Source: Stenotrophomonas sp. HITSZ_GD (GTDB lineage: Bacteria; Pseudomonadota; Gammaproteobacteria; Xanthomonadales; Xanthomonadaceae). From it: 64,000 nucleotides of DNA. The position numbers and the translations under genes were made by a program. Under the pieces are notes generated by a model, which made no database searches, was not told where the DNA came from, and saw only the letters and a program-made list of their open reading frames with translations. Positions within the stretch are counted from its first letter, which is position 1. Every line of letters starts with the position of its first letter. The stretch is from assembly GCF_029543105.1 (NCBI RefSeq), contig NZ_JARQXB010000007.1, positions 122,681 through 186,680 on the forward strand. Direction: 5' to 3'. This document shows positions 21,166 to 30,249 of the stretch, piece after piece.

Positions 21166-23136
21166 ATGAGCCAAGCCGCACAGCCGCGCCAGCTCACCTT
21201 CCGTGCCGTGGTGCTGGCGATTGTCCTGGCCATGGTGCTTTCGGCAGCCAACGCCTACCTCGGCCTGTTCGCCGGCCTGACCATCGCCACCGCCATTCCG
21301 GCGGCGGTCGTCTCGATGGGCGTGCTGCGCCTGCTCGGCGGCGGCACGATCCTGGAGAACAACATCGTCCAGACCGGCGCCTCGGCCGGCTCGTCGATCG
21401 CCGCCGGCGTGATCTTCACCATCCCCGCGCTGGTGATCATGGGCTACTGGCCGGACTTCAAGTACTGGTGGGTGCTGGGCATCGCCGGCCTGGGCGGCCT
21501 GCTGGGCGTGCTGTTCTCGGTGCCGCTGCGCCGCTCGATGATCGTCGAGGATCCGCTGCCGTTCCCGGAAGGCAAGGCTGCGGCCGAAGTGCTCAAGGCC
21601 GGTGAGAACCCCGGGCCGGGCCTGAAGATCCTGGCCGTTTCCGGTGCCATCGGCGCGCTGGTGAAGCTCTCGGCCGCCAGCGGCCTGCGCGTGATCCCGG
21701 ATACCTGGGTGCAGTCGGCCTACGTCGGCAGCTCCAAGGTGACCGCGTTCATCGGCACCAACCTGTCGCCCGCGCTGCTCGGCGTGGGCTACATCGTCGG
21801 CCTGAACGTCGGCATCGTGGTGGTGTCCGGCTCGATCCTGTCCTGGCACATCGCCATCCCGCTGTACCAGGCGTTCTTCGCCAACAGCGACCCGGCCCTG
21901 GCCACGGCCATCGCCGATGCGTCCTCGGCCGATGCGGCCTACGCCATCTGGAGCGCGAAGATTCGCTACCTGGGCGTGGGCGCGATGCTCATCGGCGGCA
22001 TCTGGACGCTGTTCTCGCTGCGCAAGTCGCTGCTGTCGGGCATCAAGAGCGGCTTTGCCGCCGCGCGCAAGAGCGCCGGCAATACCGTCGTCGCCGAGAC
22101 CGAGCGCGACCTGCCGATGAAGTGGATGCTCGTCGCGCTGGTGGCCTTCACCCTGCCGCTGCTGGGCCTGTACCAGGCCATCGTGCAGCAGTGGCACGTG
22201 TCGATCCCGATGACGATCATCATGATCGCCGCCGGTTTCCTGTTCGTGTCGGTGTCCGGCTACCTGGCCGGCCTGATCGGCTCGTCGAACAACCCGGTCT
22301 CGGGCATCACCATCTCCACCATCCTGTTCGCCTCGGCCGTGCTGGTGCTGCTGCTGGGCAAGAGCGGCCTGAACCCGGTGGGCGCGGCCGGTGCACCGCT
22401 GGGCGCCGTGGCCGCGATCATGATCGGCGCGGTGGTGTGCTGCGCGGCGGCGGTGGGTGGCGACAACCTGCAGGACCTCAAGGCCGGCTACCTGGTCGGC
22501 GCCACGCCGTGGAAGCAGCAGCTGATGCTGGGCATCGGCGCGTTCTCGTGCGCGCTGATCATGGCCCCGGTGCTGAACCTGCTGGCCAATGCCTACGGCA
22601 TCGGCGCGCCGACCCCGGCGCACCCGAATTCGCTGGCGGCGCCGCAGGCCAACCTGATGGCGTCGGTTGCGCGCGGCCTGTTCGGCGGGCAGCTGCCGTG
22701 GTCGTTCATCGCGCTGGGCGCGGTGGTCGGCGCGGCGGTGATCGCGCTGGACGAATGGCTGAAGTCGCGCGGCGCGCGCTTCCGCGTGCCGGTGCTGGCC
22801 GCGGCCATCGGCATCTACCTGCCGCTGGAGCTGATGGTGCCGATCTTCCTCGGCGGCCTGCTGGCGCACCTGGTGGAACGCTTCCACAAGGTCAACCCGG
22901 ACGACGAAGAGGCGCGCGACCGCGTGCACCGCCCGGGCGTGCTGTTCTCGGCCGGCCTGATCACCGGCGAAGCGCTGCTGGGCATCGCCATCGCGGTGCC
23001 GATCGTGGTGACGCAACGCGCCGACGTGCTGGCCCTGCCGGAAGCCTTCCACCTGAACCAGTGGATCGGCCTGGTGGTGCTGGCCCTGGTGGGCTGGTTG
23101 CTGTACCGCACCGGCAAGCGCGGCGAGAAGGCGTAA
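21166..23136 (+). CDS. OPT family oligopeptide transporter
   Basis: A 656-residue membrane protein with about 15 helices. Seen: the N-terminal QLTFRAVVLAIVLAMVLSAANAYLGLFAGL and NIVQTGASAGSSIAAGVIFTIPAL, both typical of the OPT superfamily, and the C-terminal GLITGEALLGIAIAVP. Prokaryotic OPT proteins import oligopeptides. The ATG follows a strong CAGGGGG ribosome site. It lies between a POT transporter and S9 peptidases, supporting a peptide diet. A good intrinsic terminator follows. Confidence 0.93.
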   Translation: MSQAAQPRQLTFRAVVLAIVLAMVLSAANAYLGLFAGLTIATAIPAAVVSMGVLRLLGGGTILENNIVQTGASAGSSIAAGVIFTIPALVIMGYWPDFKYWWVLGIAGLGGLLGVLFSVPLRRSMIVEDPLPFPEGKAAAEVLKAGENPGPGLKILAVSGAIGALVKLSAASGLRVIPDTWVQSAYVGSSKVTAFIGTNLSPALLGVGYIVGLNVGIVVVSGSILSWHIAIPLYQAFFANSDPALATAIADASSADAAYAIWSAKIRYLGVGAMLIGGIWTLFSLRKSLLSGIKSGFAAARKSAGNTVVAETERDLPMKWMLVALVAFTLPLLGLYQAIVQQWHVSIPMTIIMIAAGFLFVSVSGYLAGLIGSSNNPVSGITISTILFASAVLVLLLGKSGLNPVGAAGAPLGAVAAIMIGAVVCCAAAVGGDNLQDLKAGYLVGATPWKQQLMLGIGAFSCALIMAPVLNLLANAYGIGAPTPAHPNSLAAPQANLMASVARGLFGGQLPWSFIALGAVVGAAVIALDEWLKSRGARFRVPVLAAAIGIYLPLELMVPIFLGGLLAHLVERFHKVNPDDEEARDRVHRPGVLFSAGLITGEALLGIAIAVPIVVTQRADVLALPEAFHLNQWIGLVVLALVGWLLYRTGKRGEKA

Positions 23137-23160
23137 CGCCGAAGCGTGCTGCATCGCAAC

Positions 23161-23190
23161 GAAGGCCGCCTGCGGGCAGCCTTCTTTTTT
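23161..23190 (+). terminator. Intrinsic terminator after the OPT gene
   Basis: Outer stem GAAGGC (23161-23166) with GCCTTC (23179-23184), a short inner GC stem, and a run of six T at 23185-23190. Confidence 0.85.
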
Positions 23191-23240
23191 GCGGCGGCGT
23201 GAGGTGCTGTGGGGCGCCCTCTGCGGTGCCGTGCCCGCCT

Positions 23241-23303
23241 TGTAGGAGCGGCTTCAGCCGCGACCGCAGGCATGGCCCCGTCGCGGCTGAAGCCGCTCCT
23301 ACA
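23241..23303. repeat. REPIN-like palindrome (paired REP elements)
   Basis: Two perfect 23-base inverted arms (23241-23263 and 23281-23303) around a 17-base spacer. Each arm begins TGTAGGAGCGGCTTCAGCC. Such GTAGGAGCGG repeats, in inverted pairs, are widespread REP/REPIN elements in pseudomonads and xanthomonads and are moved by RAYT transposases. No RAYT is present here. It lies between the OPT gene's terminator and the next S9 peptidase gene. Confidence 0.85.
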
Positions 23304-23414
23304 GGGGGGAGCGCCCGAGGGTGCGGGCACCGCCGCAGCCATGACTTCCCTCCTTTGCACGGCGCGGCCGTGGCCGCCTACCATCGGGGGTTTGCCGTCC
23401 TGCCCGGAGACTCC

Positions 23415-25478
23415 ATGAAGCTTCGCCACGCCCTGCTGCCCCTGTGCCTGCTGGCCGCCCTGCCCACGCTGGCCACCGCGCGCGGTTTCGATGTCCGCGA
23501 CATGGTCGCCCTGGACCGCGTGTCCGCCCCGACCCTGAGCCCGGATGGCGGCGTGCTGGTGTTCTCCAAGCGCGTGATGGACGAGAACAAGACCAAGGCC
23601 AGCAGCAGCCTGTGGCGCCGCGACCTGCGCACCCGCGACATGGCCCCGCCCAAGCAGATCACCCCGGAAGGCTGGAACGTCAACTCGCCGGCCTTCTCGC
23701 ACGACGGCCAGACCGTCTACTTCCTCAGTGCCAAGAACGGCAGCCAGCAGCTGTACGCGATGCCGGCCGAAGGCGGCACGCCGCGCCAGCTGACCGATTT
23801 CCCGGTGGACGTGGACAGCTTCAAGCTCTCCCCGCAGGGCGAGCGCATCGTGTTCAGCGCCGGCGTGTTCCAGGATTGCGCCTCCGACCTGGCCTGCACG
23901 AAGAAGAAGCTCGACGCCGCCGAAAACGCCAAGGCCACCGGCAAGGTGTTCGACTCGCTGTTCGTGCGCCACTGGGACACCTGGAACGACGGCCGCCGCA
24001 ACACCCTGTTCGTGGCGCCGCTGCCGAAGGGCGAAGCCAAGGCCACCACCGCCACCGCGATCAGCGCGAAGATCGCCGGCGACGCACCGTCCAAGCCGTT
24101 CGGCGGCAACGACGACTACGAGTGGGCGCCGGACGGCAAGAGCGTGGTCGCCAGCATCCGCGTGGCCGGCCGCGAGGAGCCGTGGTCGACCAACTTCGAC
24201 CTGTACAAGCTCGACGCCGCCGGCAGCAAGGCCGCGGTGAACCTCACCAAGGCCAACCCGGCCTGGGATGCCGGCCCGGTGTTCAGCGCCGACGGCAAGA
24301 CCCTGTACTACCGCGCGATGAAGCGTCCGGGCTTCGAGGCCGACCGCTTCGCGCTGATGGCGATGGACCTGGCCAGCGGCAAGACGCGCGAGATCGCCCC
24401 GCAGTGGGACCGCTCGGCCGGCGAGATCGTGCTCAGCGCCGACGGCAAGTCCATCCTCACCGGCGCCGACGACCTGGGCCAGCACCCGCTGTTCCAGATC
24501 GACATCGCCACCGGCAAGGCGACCCAACTGGTGGGCGAGGGCAGCGTCGGCTCGCCGGTGCTGGCTGGCCCCACGCTCGCCTTCACCCGCAATTCGCTCA
24601 AGAGCGGCGACCAAATCTTCGTGGCCGATACCGCCGCGCAGAACCTGCGCGCGATCACCCCGAGCACCGGCGAAACGCTGCCGGACGTGCAGTTCGGCGA
24701 TTTCGAGCAGTTCCAGTTCACGGGCTGGAACAACGAGGCCGTGCACGGCTACGTGGTCAAGCCGTACAACTACCAGCCGGGCAAGAAGTACCCGGTGGCG
24801 TTCCTGATCCACGGTGGCCCGCAGGGCAGCTTCGGCAACGGCTGGAGCTACCGCTGGAACCCGCAGACCTATGCGGGCCAGGGCTACGCGGTGGTGATGA
24901 TCGACTTCCACGGTTCCACCGGCTACGGCCAGGCGTTCACCGACGCCATCAGCCAGCACTGGGGCGACCGCCCGCTGGAAGACCTGCAGAAGGGCTGGGC
25001 GGCGGCGCAGCAGCAGTACGGCTTCCTCAACGGCGACAAGGCCTGCGCGCTTGGCGCCAGCTACGGCGGCTTCATGACGTACTGGATCGCCGGCAACTGG
25101 AATGAGCCGTGGAAGTGCCTGGTCGACCATGACGGCGTGTTCGACAACCGCATGATGGGCTACAGCACCGAGGAGCTGTGGTTCAGCGAGTGGGAGAACG
25201 GCGGCACGCCCTGGAACAACGCCGAGAAGTACGAGAAGTTCAACCCGGTCAACCATGTCGCCAACTGGAGCAAGCCGATCCTGGTGATCCACGGCCAGCA
25301 GGACTTCCGCATTCCGGTGGAGCAGGGCCTGGCCGCGTTCACCGCCGCGCAGCGCAAGGGCGTGGAGTCGAAGTTCCTGTACTTCCCGGACGAGAACCAC
25401 TGGGTGCTCAAGCCGCAGAACTCGATCCTGTGGCACGACACGGTCAACGCCTGGCTCAAGCAGCACATCGGCGAGTAA
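23415..25478 (+). CDS. S9 family peptidase (dipeptidyl-peptidase 5-like)
   Basis: A 687-residue secreted serine peptidase. The signal peptide is MKLRHALLPLCLLAALPTLATA. WD-like repeats (LSPDGGVLVFSKR, FSHDGQTVYFLSAK, WAPDGKSVVASIR, FSADGKTLYYRAM) form a beta-propeller to about residue 430. The hydrolase domain follows: Ser 549 in LGASYGGFM, Asp in HGQQDFRIPVEQG, His in DENHWVLKP. The overall pattern resembles dipeptidyl-peptidase 5/acylaminoacyl peptidase. It is only distantly related to the two S9 genes upstream, so it is not part of that duplication. Probably periplasmic peptide processing. Confidence 0.93.
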   Translation: MKLRHALLPLCLLAALPTLATARGFDVRDMVALDRVSAPTLSPDGGVLVFSKRVMDENKTKASSSLWRRDLRTRDMAPPKQITPEGWNVNSPAFSHDGQTVYFLSAKNGSQQLYAMPAEGGTPRQLTDFPVDVDSFKLSPQGERIVFSAGVFQDCASDLACTKKKLDAAENAKATGKVFDSLFVRHWDTWNDGRRNTLFVAPLPKGEAKATTATAISAKIAGDAPSKPFGGNDDYEWAPDGKSVVASIRVAGREEPWSTNFDLYKLDAAGSKAAVNLTKANPAWDAGPVFSADGKTLYYRAMKRPGFEADRFALMAMDLASGKTREIAPQWDRSAGEIVLSADGKSILTGADDLGQHPLFQIDIATGKATQLVGEGSVGSPVLAGPTLAFTRNSLKSGDQIFVADTAAQNLRAITPSTGETLPDVQFGDFEQFQFTGWNNEAVHGYVVKPYNYQPGKKYPVAFLIHGGPQGSFGNGWSYRWNPQTYAGQGYAVVMIDFHGSTGYGQAFTDAISQHWGDRPLEDLQKGWAAAQQQYGFLNGDKACALGASYGGFMTYWIAGNWNEPWKCLVDHDGVFDNRMMGYSTEELWFSEWENGGTPWNNAEKYEKFNPVNHVANWSKPILVIHGQQDFRIPVEQGLAAFTAAQRKGVESKFLYFPDENHWVLKPQNSILWHDTVNAWLKQHIGE

Positions 25479-25486
25479 GACCTTCG

Positions 25487-25514
25487 CGCGGGGCCGGCAT
25501 TGCCGGCCCCGCGT
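25487..25514. terminator. Hairpin after the S9 peptidase gene
   Basis: A long GC-rich inverted repeat (arms about 25487-25497 and 25504-25514) starts 9 bases after the stop and is followed only by TCGTTTC. It is a plausible terminator with a weak T tract. Confidence 0.5.
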
Positions 25515-25542
25515 CGTTTCCCGCCCCGCGCCCGGATACCGC

Positions 25543-26793
25543 ATGAACGAAGCCCGCACCGCCCTGATCCAGAACGACATCGTCGTCTTCGGCCTGATCG
25601 CCGCCACCCTCGGCGCAGTGTTCTGGACCGCCTCGCGGGAGAAGGGGCTGTGGAAGCGCTTCTATACGTTCGTGCCGGCGCTGCTGCTGTGCTACCTGAT
25701 TCCCGGCATCTACAACACCGTCGGGCTGATCGACGGCCAGCACACCTCGCTGTACAACCCGGTGGCGCGCGACATCCTGCTGCCGGCCGCGCTGGTGCTG
25801 CTGACGCTGGCGGTGGACATCAAGGCCATCCTGCGCCTGGGGCCCAAGCTGGTGCTGATGTACGTGGGCACCTCGGCCAGCATCATGCTCGGCGCGTTTG
25901 TCGCCTTCGCGGTGATGCGCTGGATCCACCCGTCCACCGTGGCCGGCGATACCTGGGCCGGCATGGCCGCGCTGGCCGGCAGCTGGATCGGCGGCGGCGC
26001 CAACATGCTGGCGATGCGCGAGGTGTTCAACGTCGATGCCACCACGTTCGGCCAGTTCGCGGTGGTGGATGTCGGCGTGGGCTACGTGTGGATGGCCGCG
26101 CTCATTTTCCTGGCCGGTCGCGCGCAGAAGATCGATGCCCGCAGCGGTGCGGACACTCGCGCCCTGGACGAATTGAAGGAACGCATTGCCGCCTTCCAGG
26201 CCCAGCACGAGCGAATTCCGACGCTGACCGACCTGATGATCATCGTCGGCGTCGCGTTCGGCGCCGTGGGCCTGGCGCATGCCATCGCCACGCCGCTGTC
26301 GGCGTGGTTCGGCGCGAATGTGTCGTGGGCGTCGCGCTTCAGCCTGGACTCGCCGTTCGTGTGGGTGGTGGTGCTGGCCACCAGTTGCGGGCTGGGCCTG
26401 AGCTTCACCCGCGCGCGCACGCTGGAAGGCGCCGGCGCCTCGCGCATCGGCTCGCTGTTGCTGTATTTCCTCATCGCGTGCATCGGGATGCAGATGGACC
26501 TGCTGGCGCTGCTCGACCGGCCGTGGCTGTTCCTGCTGGGCATCATCTGGATCGGCGTGCACATCGTGCTGCTGTGGGGCCTGGGCCGGCTGCTCAACGT
26601 GCCGTTCTTCTATTTCGCCATCGGCTCGCAATCGCACATCGGCGGGCCGGCGTCGGCGCCGGTGGTGGCCGCGGCGTTCCATCCGGCGTTGGCGCCGGTG
26701 GGTGTGCTGCTCGGCACGCTGGGTTATGCGACGGGCACGTACCTGGCGTATGTCGTGGGCATCACGCTGCGCGCGATGGCCGGCGCGGGATGA
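25543..26793 (+). CDS. DUF819 family membrane protein
   Basis: A 416-residue inner-membrane protein with about 10-12 helices. Seen: LCYLIPGIYNTVGLID, WIGGGANMLAMREVF in the first half, and the matching QSHIGGPASAPVVAAAFHP in the second half, the inverted-repeat-like pattern of DUF819 (YjcL-like) proteins. The fold suggests a transporter, but no substrate is established. It lies 64 bases downstream of an S9 peptidase, which suggests a link with peptide or amino-acid movement. Confidence 0.85.
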   Translation: MNEARTALIQNDIVVFGLIAATLGAVFWTASREKGLWKRFYTFVPALLLCYLIPGIYNTVGLIDGQHTSLYNPVARDILLPAALVLLTLAVDIKAILRLGPKLVLMYVGTSASIMLGAFVAFAVMRWIHPSTVAGDTWAGMAALAGSWIGGGANMLAMREVFNVDATTFGQFAVVDVGVGYVWMAALIFLAGRAQKIDARSGADTRALDELKERIAAFQAQHERIPTLTDLMIIVGVAFGAVGLAHAIATPLSAWFGANVSWASRFSLDSPFVWVVVLATSCGLGLSFTRARTLEGAGASRIGSLLLYFLIACIGMQMDLLALLDRPWLFLLGIIWIGVHIVLLWGLGRLLNVPFFYFAIGSQSHIGGPASAPVVAAAFHPALAPVGVLLGTLGYATGTYLAYVVGITLRAMAGAG

Positions 26794-26835
26794 GGCGGCC
26801 GTCCGCCGGCACCGCCGTGCCGACGGACCTGCGTC

Positions 26836-27171
26836 TCACGGCGTATCGGCCAACGCGTCCATGACGCGCGCCGAATACACCAGCGCGGCGCCGGCATTCA
26901 GCGCCACCGCCACGCCCAGCGCTTCGGCCACCTCATCGACGGTGGCGCCTTCCTTCTTCGCCGCCGCGGTGTGCACGGCGATGCAGCCATCGCAGCGCGT
27001 GGTCACGGCCACGGCCAGCGCGATGAGCTCACGGGTCTTGGCATCCAGATGGCCGGTCTTGGCGCCGGCGCCGGACAGCGTCTGGTAGCCGCGCAGCGTA
27101 TCGGGGCTGAGCTTGCCGATCTCGCCGATGCGCCCGCCCAGTTCCTTGCGGTATTCGTTCCAGTCCAACAT
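26836..27171 (-). CDS. Carboxymuconolactone decarboxylase / AhpD-like protein
   Basis: A 111-residue single-domain protein of the CMD family. Seen: AKTRELIALAVAVTTRCDGCIAVH, with the CxxCxxxH redox centre (about residues 60-67) that in AhpD reduces alkyl hydroperoxide reductase. The absence of other catechol-degradation genes favours an AhpD-like peroxidase or disulfide role over a true decarboxylase. It stands alone between genes of unrelated function. Confidence 0.9.
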   Translation of the reverse strand: MLDWNEYRKELGGRIGEIGKLSPDTLRGYQTLSGAGAKTGHLDAKTRELIALAVAVTTRCDGCIAVHTAAAKKEGATVDEVAEALGVAVALNAGAALVYSARVMDALADTP

Positions 27172-27341
27172 GACAGGTCACTCCCGGATGACGACTCGCC
27201 GCCTGAGCGCGGCAGCGGATTCTGTGCCGGGGCATCATTCATGCCGCGTCATGCGAGGGGAAGGAATGTGTGAGGCGGTGAAAGTGGCTGTTGAGTGGCC
27301 GGTGCGACCGATTTCCCGCGTTGCGCCGTGGGCGCGGATCT

Positions 27342-29006
27342 TCAGCTGCCGGACGTCATCTTCTCCGGATGCGCGTCCAGCCAAGCAAGGACGCGGGGCC
27401 AGTGGTGCTCCCACGCGTAATCCCGGAATTCCTTGCGGTCCTTCCAGTCGCTGAGAGGGGCGCCTGCCTCAAGCAAGGCCACGGCGACGTCATCGTCCTG
27501 CGTGGCGCCCAACGGCGTTCCGTATTGCCCGCTGGCGGCGGGATTCAATCCCTGTGCCAGCAGGAAGCGGACGAAAGCGACGTCGTCGGCCTCGGCGGCC
27601 ACCGAGAGCAGGGTGCGTCCATCCGCGCCCCTGGCCTTGAGGTCGTTTCCTTTCTGGGCCAGCCATTGGGCGATCTGCATGCCCTGCCAGGGGTGTGGCC
27701 CGAAATGATGGTTCCCGGAAAGCTTCAGCACGATCGGCACGCGCTTGCGGTGGCGTCGTAGTTCCTCGTCCTCGTACTCATCCCACACCATCAACGAGGG
27801 ACGTGCACTTCCGCCCGAGAGTGTCCACAGCGCTTCCACAGTGGCGAGATTCCCGGAGATGATGGCCACTTCGAAGGCTTCGTTGATCTTTTCCGGGTCG
27901 CGGTGGCCGTGTGTATCGAATACGCCCTTGGCGAACAGCAGGGGCAGTACGCTTGCGCGTCCCTTCAGCGCGGCGCTGCGAAGCAGCGGCGGCGCTGCGA
28001 AGAAGGAGGGTCTCTCCTTGGGTGCGCCTTCCACGGGTGCGCCTGCTCGCAGTAGCGCTACCACGACTTCGTCCTGCACGTCGTCATTGGCGCTGGCACG
28101 TTGAAGAATCGCGGCACCTTGGGGTGAGGCGAAATCGAACCCGCCATCGTGTAGTCGCTGCACGCCTTCCATGTCGAGCGAAACCAGGCCGCGGGCGCCG
28201 GAGACCCTGTCCAGTTCGTCTTCGAAGTCGCTCACCGAGCGTGGCATGCCGACCCATTCGCCCGCGTAGTCGACGATGCAGTGCGCTTCGTTGCCGAATT
28301 GCAGGCGCAACTGATAGCTGGGGTTGTCGGTGATGGGCGCTCGATAGGTTTCGCGCAAGGACCACAAGTCGGCCTTGCGCACCTGCTCGACCAGTCGTGC
28401 CACGCGCTCCACGGGAATGCGATAGGCCACCTTCTGCGCGACATCGGTAAAGCGGCCGCCCTCATATTCAACGCGCCCATCGCCCCGCACGGTGACGCGA
28501 TAGCTCGGGCAGGTGCCGTAGCACCCGCTGCGGGAAAGTGTCATGACAACCTGGTCCAGCGGCACTTCCGGCAGGGGGCGATGGCGCTGCGGGGATTCTT
28601 CGCGTCGCAGGTCAATCCGCACCCATGCGTTGGCCGGCGTGCCCTCGTGTTCGAAGGGGGCAAACCGCGCTTGCGCCAATGCCTGGCGCTCGTCTGCATC
28701 CAGCTGGAGCGCATGGCCGTACTGATCCTCGTCCACGTAGCAGCTGACGTTCCCGCGCGTATCGACATGCACCGACAGTTGGCTATGCCAGGTGTGTTCA
28801 CGCTCGGTCCCGAACGGGAGTCGGATGGCCGGGACCTCCGACTGCAGATGGGCAGCGGTAGCCTCGGGCGAAGGGGCAATCTGGGTGGCGTCCGCTGGCA
28901 TACAGACGCGCACGGATGCGGGCTGGGCAACTAGGGTGGCAGGAGGTCGCGTGCAAGCGGTGAGCGCGAGCAGCAGGCTTGCCATCGCAAGGGGAAAGCG
29001 CGTCAT
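27342..29006 (-). CDS. DUF6438/ankyrin-repeat lipoprotein
   Basis: A 554-residue lipoprotein with a lipobox LTAC (Cys 18) after MTRFPLAMASLLLA. Residues about 70-135 look like a TonB-C-like/periplasmic domain (WHSQLSVHVDTRGNVSCYV). Residues about 153-265 match DUF6438 (SRSGCYGTCPSYRVTVRGDG). Ankyrin-type repeats follow to the end (INEAFEVAIISGNLATVEAL, GRTLLSVAAEADDVAFVRFL, DDDVAVALLEAGAPL). Base composition is less GC-rich than neighbouring genes. The domain order suggests a surface or periplasmic binding scaffold; function unknown. Confidence 0.85.
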   Translation of the reverse strand: MTRFPLAMASLLLALTACTRPPATLVAQPASVRVCMPADATQIAPSPEATAAHLQSEVPAIRLPFGTEREHTWHSQLSVHVDTRGNVSCYVDEDQYGHALQLDADERQALAQARFAPFEHEGTPANAWVRIDLRREESPQRHRPLPEVPLDQVVMTLSRSGCYGTCPSYRVTVRGDGRVEYEGGRFTDVAQKVAYRIPVERVARLVEQVRKADLWSLRETYRAPITDNPSYQLRLQFGNEAHCIVDYAGEWVGMPRSVSDFEDELDRVSGARGLVSLDMEGVQRLHDGGFDFASPQGAAILQRASANDDVQDEVVVALLRAGAPVEGAPKERPSFFAAPPLLRSAALKGRASVLPLLFAKGVFDTHGHRDPEKINEAFEVAIISGNLATVEALWTLSGGSARPSLMVWDEYEDEELRRHRKRVPIVLKLSGNHHFGPHPWQGMQIAQWLAQKGNDLKARGADGRTLLSVAAEADDVAFVRFLLAQGLNPAASGQYGTPLGATQDDDVAVALLEAGAPLSDWKDRKEFRDYAWEHHWPRVLAWLDAHPEKMTSGS

Positions 29007-29077
29007 CCTGGTGCTTCGCGTGGCAGTCGGTAAGAGCGCCAGCTTCAGCGAGTGCCGCGCGTGTTGCAAGGCGCGCC

Positions 29078-30112
29078 TCAAACCCGCGAATAACTCGCGT
29101 TGCCCAGCCCCGTGCCGATAGTGAAGATGCCCCAGCGCTTGTGCTTGCGCATCGCATGGCGCTGGCTCAGGCCTTGCACCACGGCGTCGTTGTGCAACAG
29201 CACCTGCGGTGCGCGGCGGCCAATGCGGTCCAGGTGCGCGCCGAGCGCGGCCGGCAGGTCGAACGGCATCTCCCAGTCGCCCGGCAGGTTCTGCGCGCCC
29301 TGGGAAATTTTCCCGTCGGGCTCGATCTTTCCCGGCACCGCGATGCCGATGAACGGCGCGAGGTCCACGCCCAGCGTGCGCGCCTGCGCGTTGAGGCCGT
29401 TGAGCATGCCGGCCAGCCGCGCGATCGCCTCGCCGCGCGCGGGCGCGTCGTCGGCATGCCGCCATTGCATGTGTTCGAGCACGCGCGCCTTCTGGCCTTC
29501 GCCCGCCTTTTCCAGGCGATGCTCGACCAGCCCGCAGCGGATGTTGGTGCCCCCGATGTCCACGGCCAGGAATGCGTCATGCCGGCGTACCGGCTCGGGC
29601 AGCAGGCTGCTCCAGCCGAGCAGCGCGGCCTTGTCCGGGTCGCGGTCCAGGATGCGCAGGCGCACCTTCACCCGCGCGTTGCGCAGCAGGCGGTCGGCAC
29701 GGCGGATCGCCAGCGCGCCGAAATGGCTTTCGGGAAAGCCGCCACCCAGCACGATGGCCTCCACGTCCTGCCATTCGGGTTGCGCGAGGAAGCAGCGGGT
29801 CACCTCGACCAGCCGCTGTGCATGCGCCTCCACGGCCATATGCACCAGGTGCGCGGCATCGGCATCGCCACCGACGAGCACCATGTCGATCGCCCGCTTG
29901 CCCACGTCCGCCGTCGGGGTCTTGCCGAAGGGGTCCTTGGCGGTGCGCTGGTGGCTGCGCGCCTCGTCCAGGAGCGCGCGGAAGGCGGTCTGGCTGGCGA
30001 GGTCGCCCACGAAGCCGTCGCCGTCGGCGCGCACCAGCGCGAGGTTGTAGCTGTCCACGCGCAGGCCCTGTGCCTGCAGCGCGCCATGCGGCGGATGCGT
30101 GGGCGTCGTCAT
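29078..30112 (-). CDS. ROK-type sugar kinase homologue with circularly permuted motif order
   Basis: A 344-residue protein with all the core motifs of a ROK/actin-fold sugar kinase but in an unusual order. The C-terminal half of a normal ROK comes first: GDADAAHLVHMAVEAH (about 82-97), VEAIVLGGGF (118-126), DPDKAALLGWSSLL (158-171). Then comes the normal N-terminal half: phosphate-1 loop AVDIGGTNIR (183-192), GIAVPGKI (256-263), HNDA with the catalytic Asp (307-310), and phosphate-2 TIGTGLG (331-337), seven residues from the C-terminus. The ROK zinc motif is absent. It probably binds ATP and a sugar; substrate unknown. Confidence 0.8.
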   Translation of the reverse strand: MTTPTHPPHGALQAQGLRVDSYNLALVRADGDGFVGDLASQTAFRALLDEARSHQRTAKDPFGKTPTADVGKRAIDMVLVGGDADAAHLVHMAVEAHAQRLVEVTRCFLAQPEWQDVEAIVLGGGFPESHFGALAIRRADRLLRNARVKVRLRILDRDPDKAALLGWSSLLPEPVRRHDAFLAVDIGGTNIRCGLVEHRLEKAGEGQKARVLEHMQWRHADDAPARGEAIARLAGMLNGLNAQARTLGVDLAPFIGIAVPGKIEPDGKISQGAQNLPGDWEMPFDLPAALGAHLDRIGRRAPQVLLHNDAVVQGLSQRHAMRKHKRWGIFTIGTGLGNASYSRV

Positions 30113-30249
30113 GCGGTGGCGACTGCGGCGCGGTGCGAGGGACAAGGAGGGCGCATGGCGGCATTCCATGAGGACCGCCGCGAGCGTGCCGCGCGCGCGG
30201 TGCAGGGGACGCGAAGGCGGGCCGCCGAAGGCGCGGGTGCTGACTTTCT

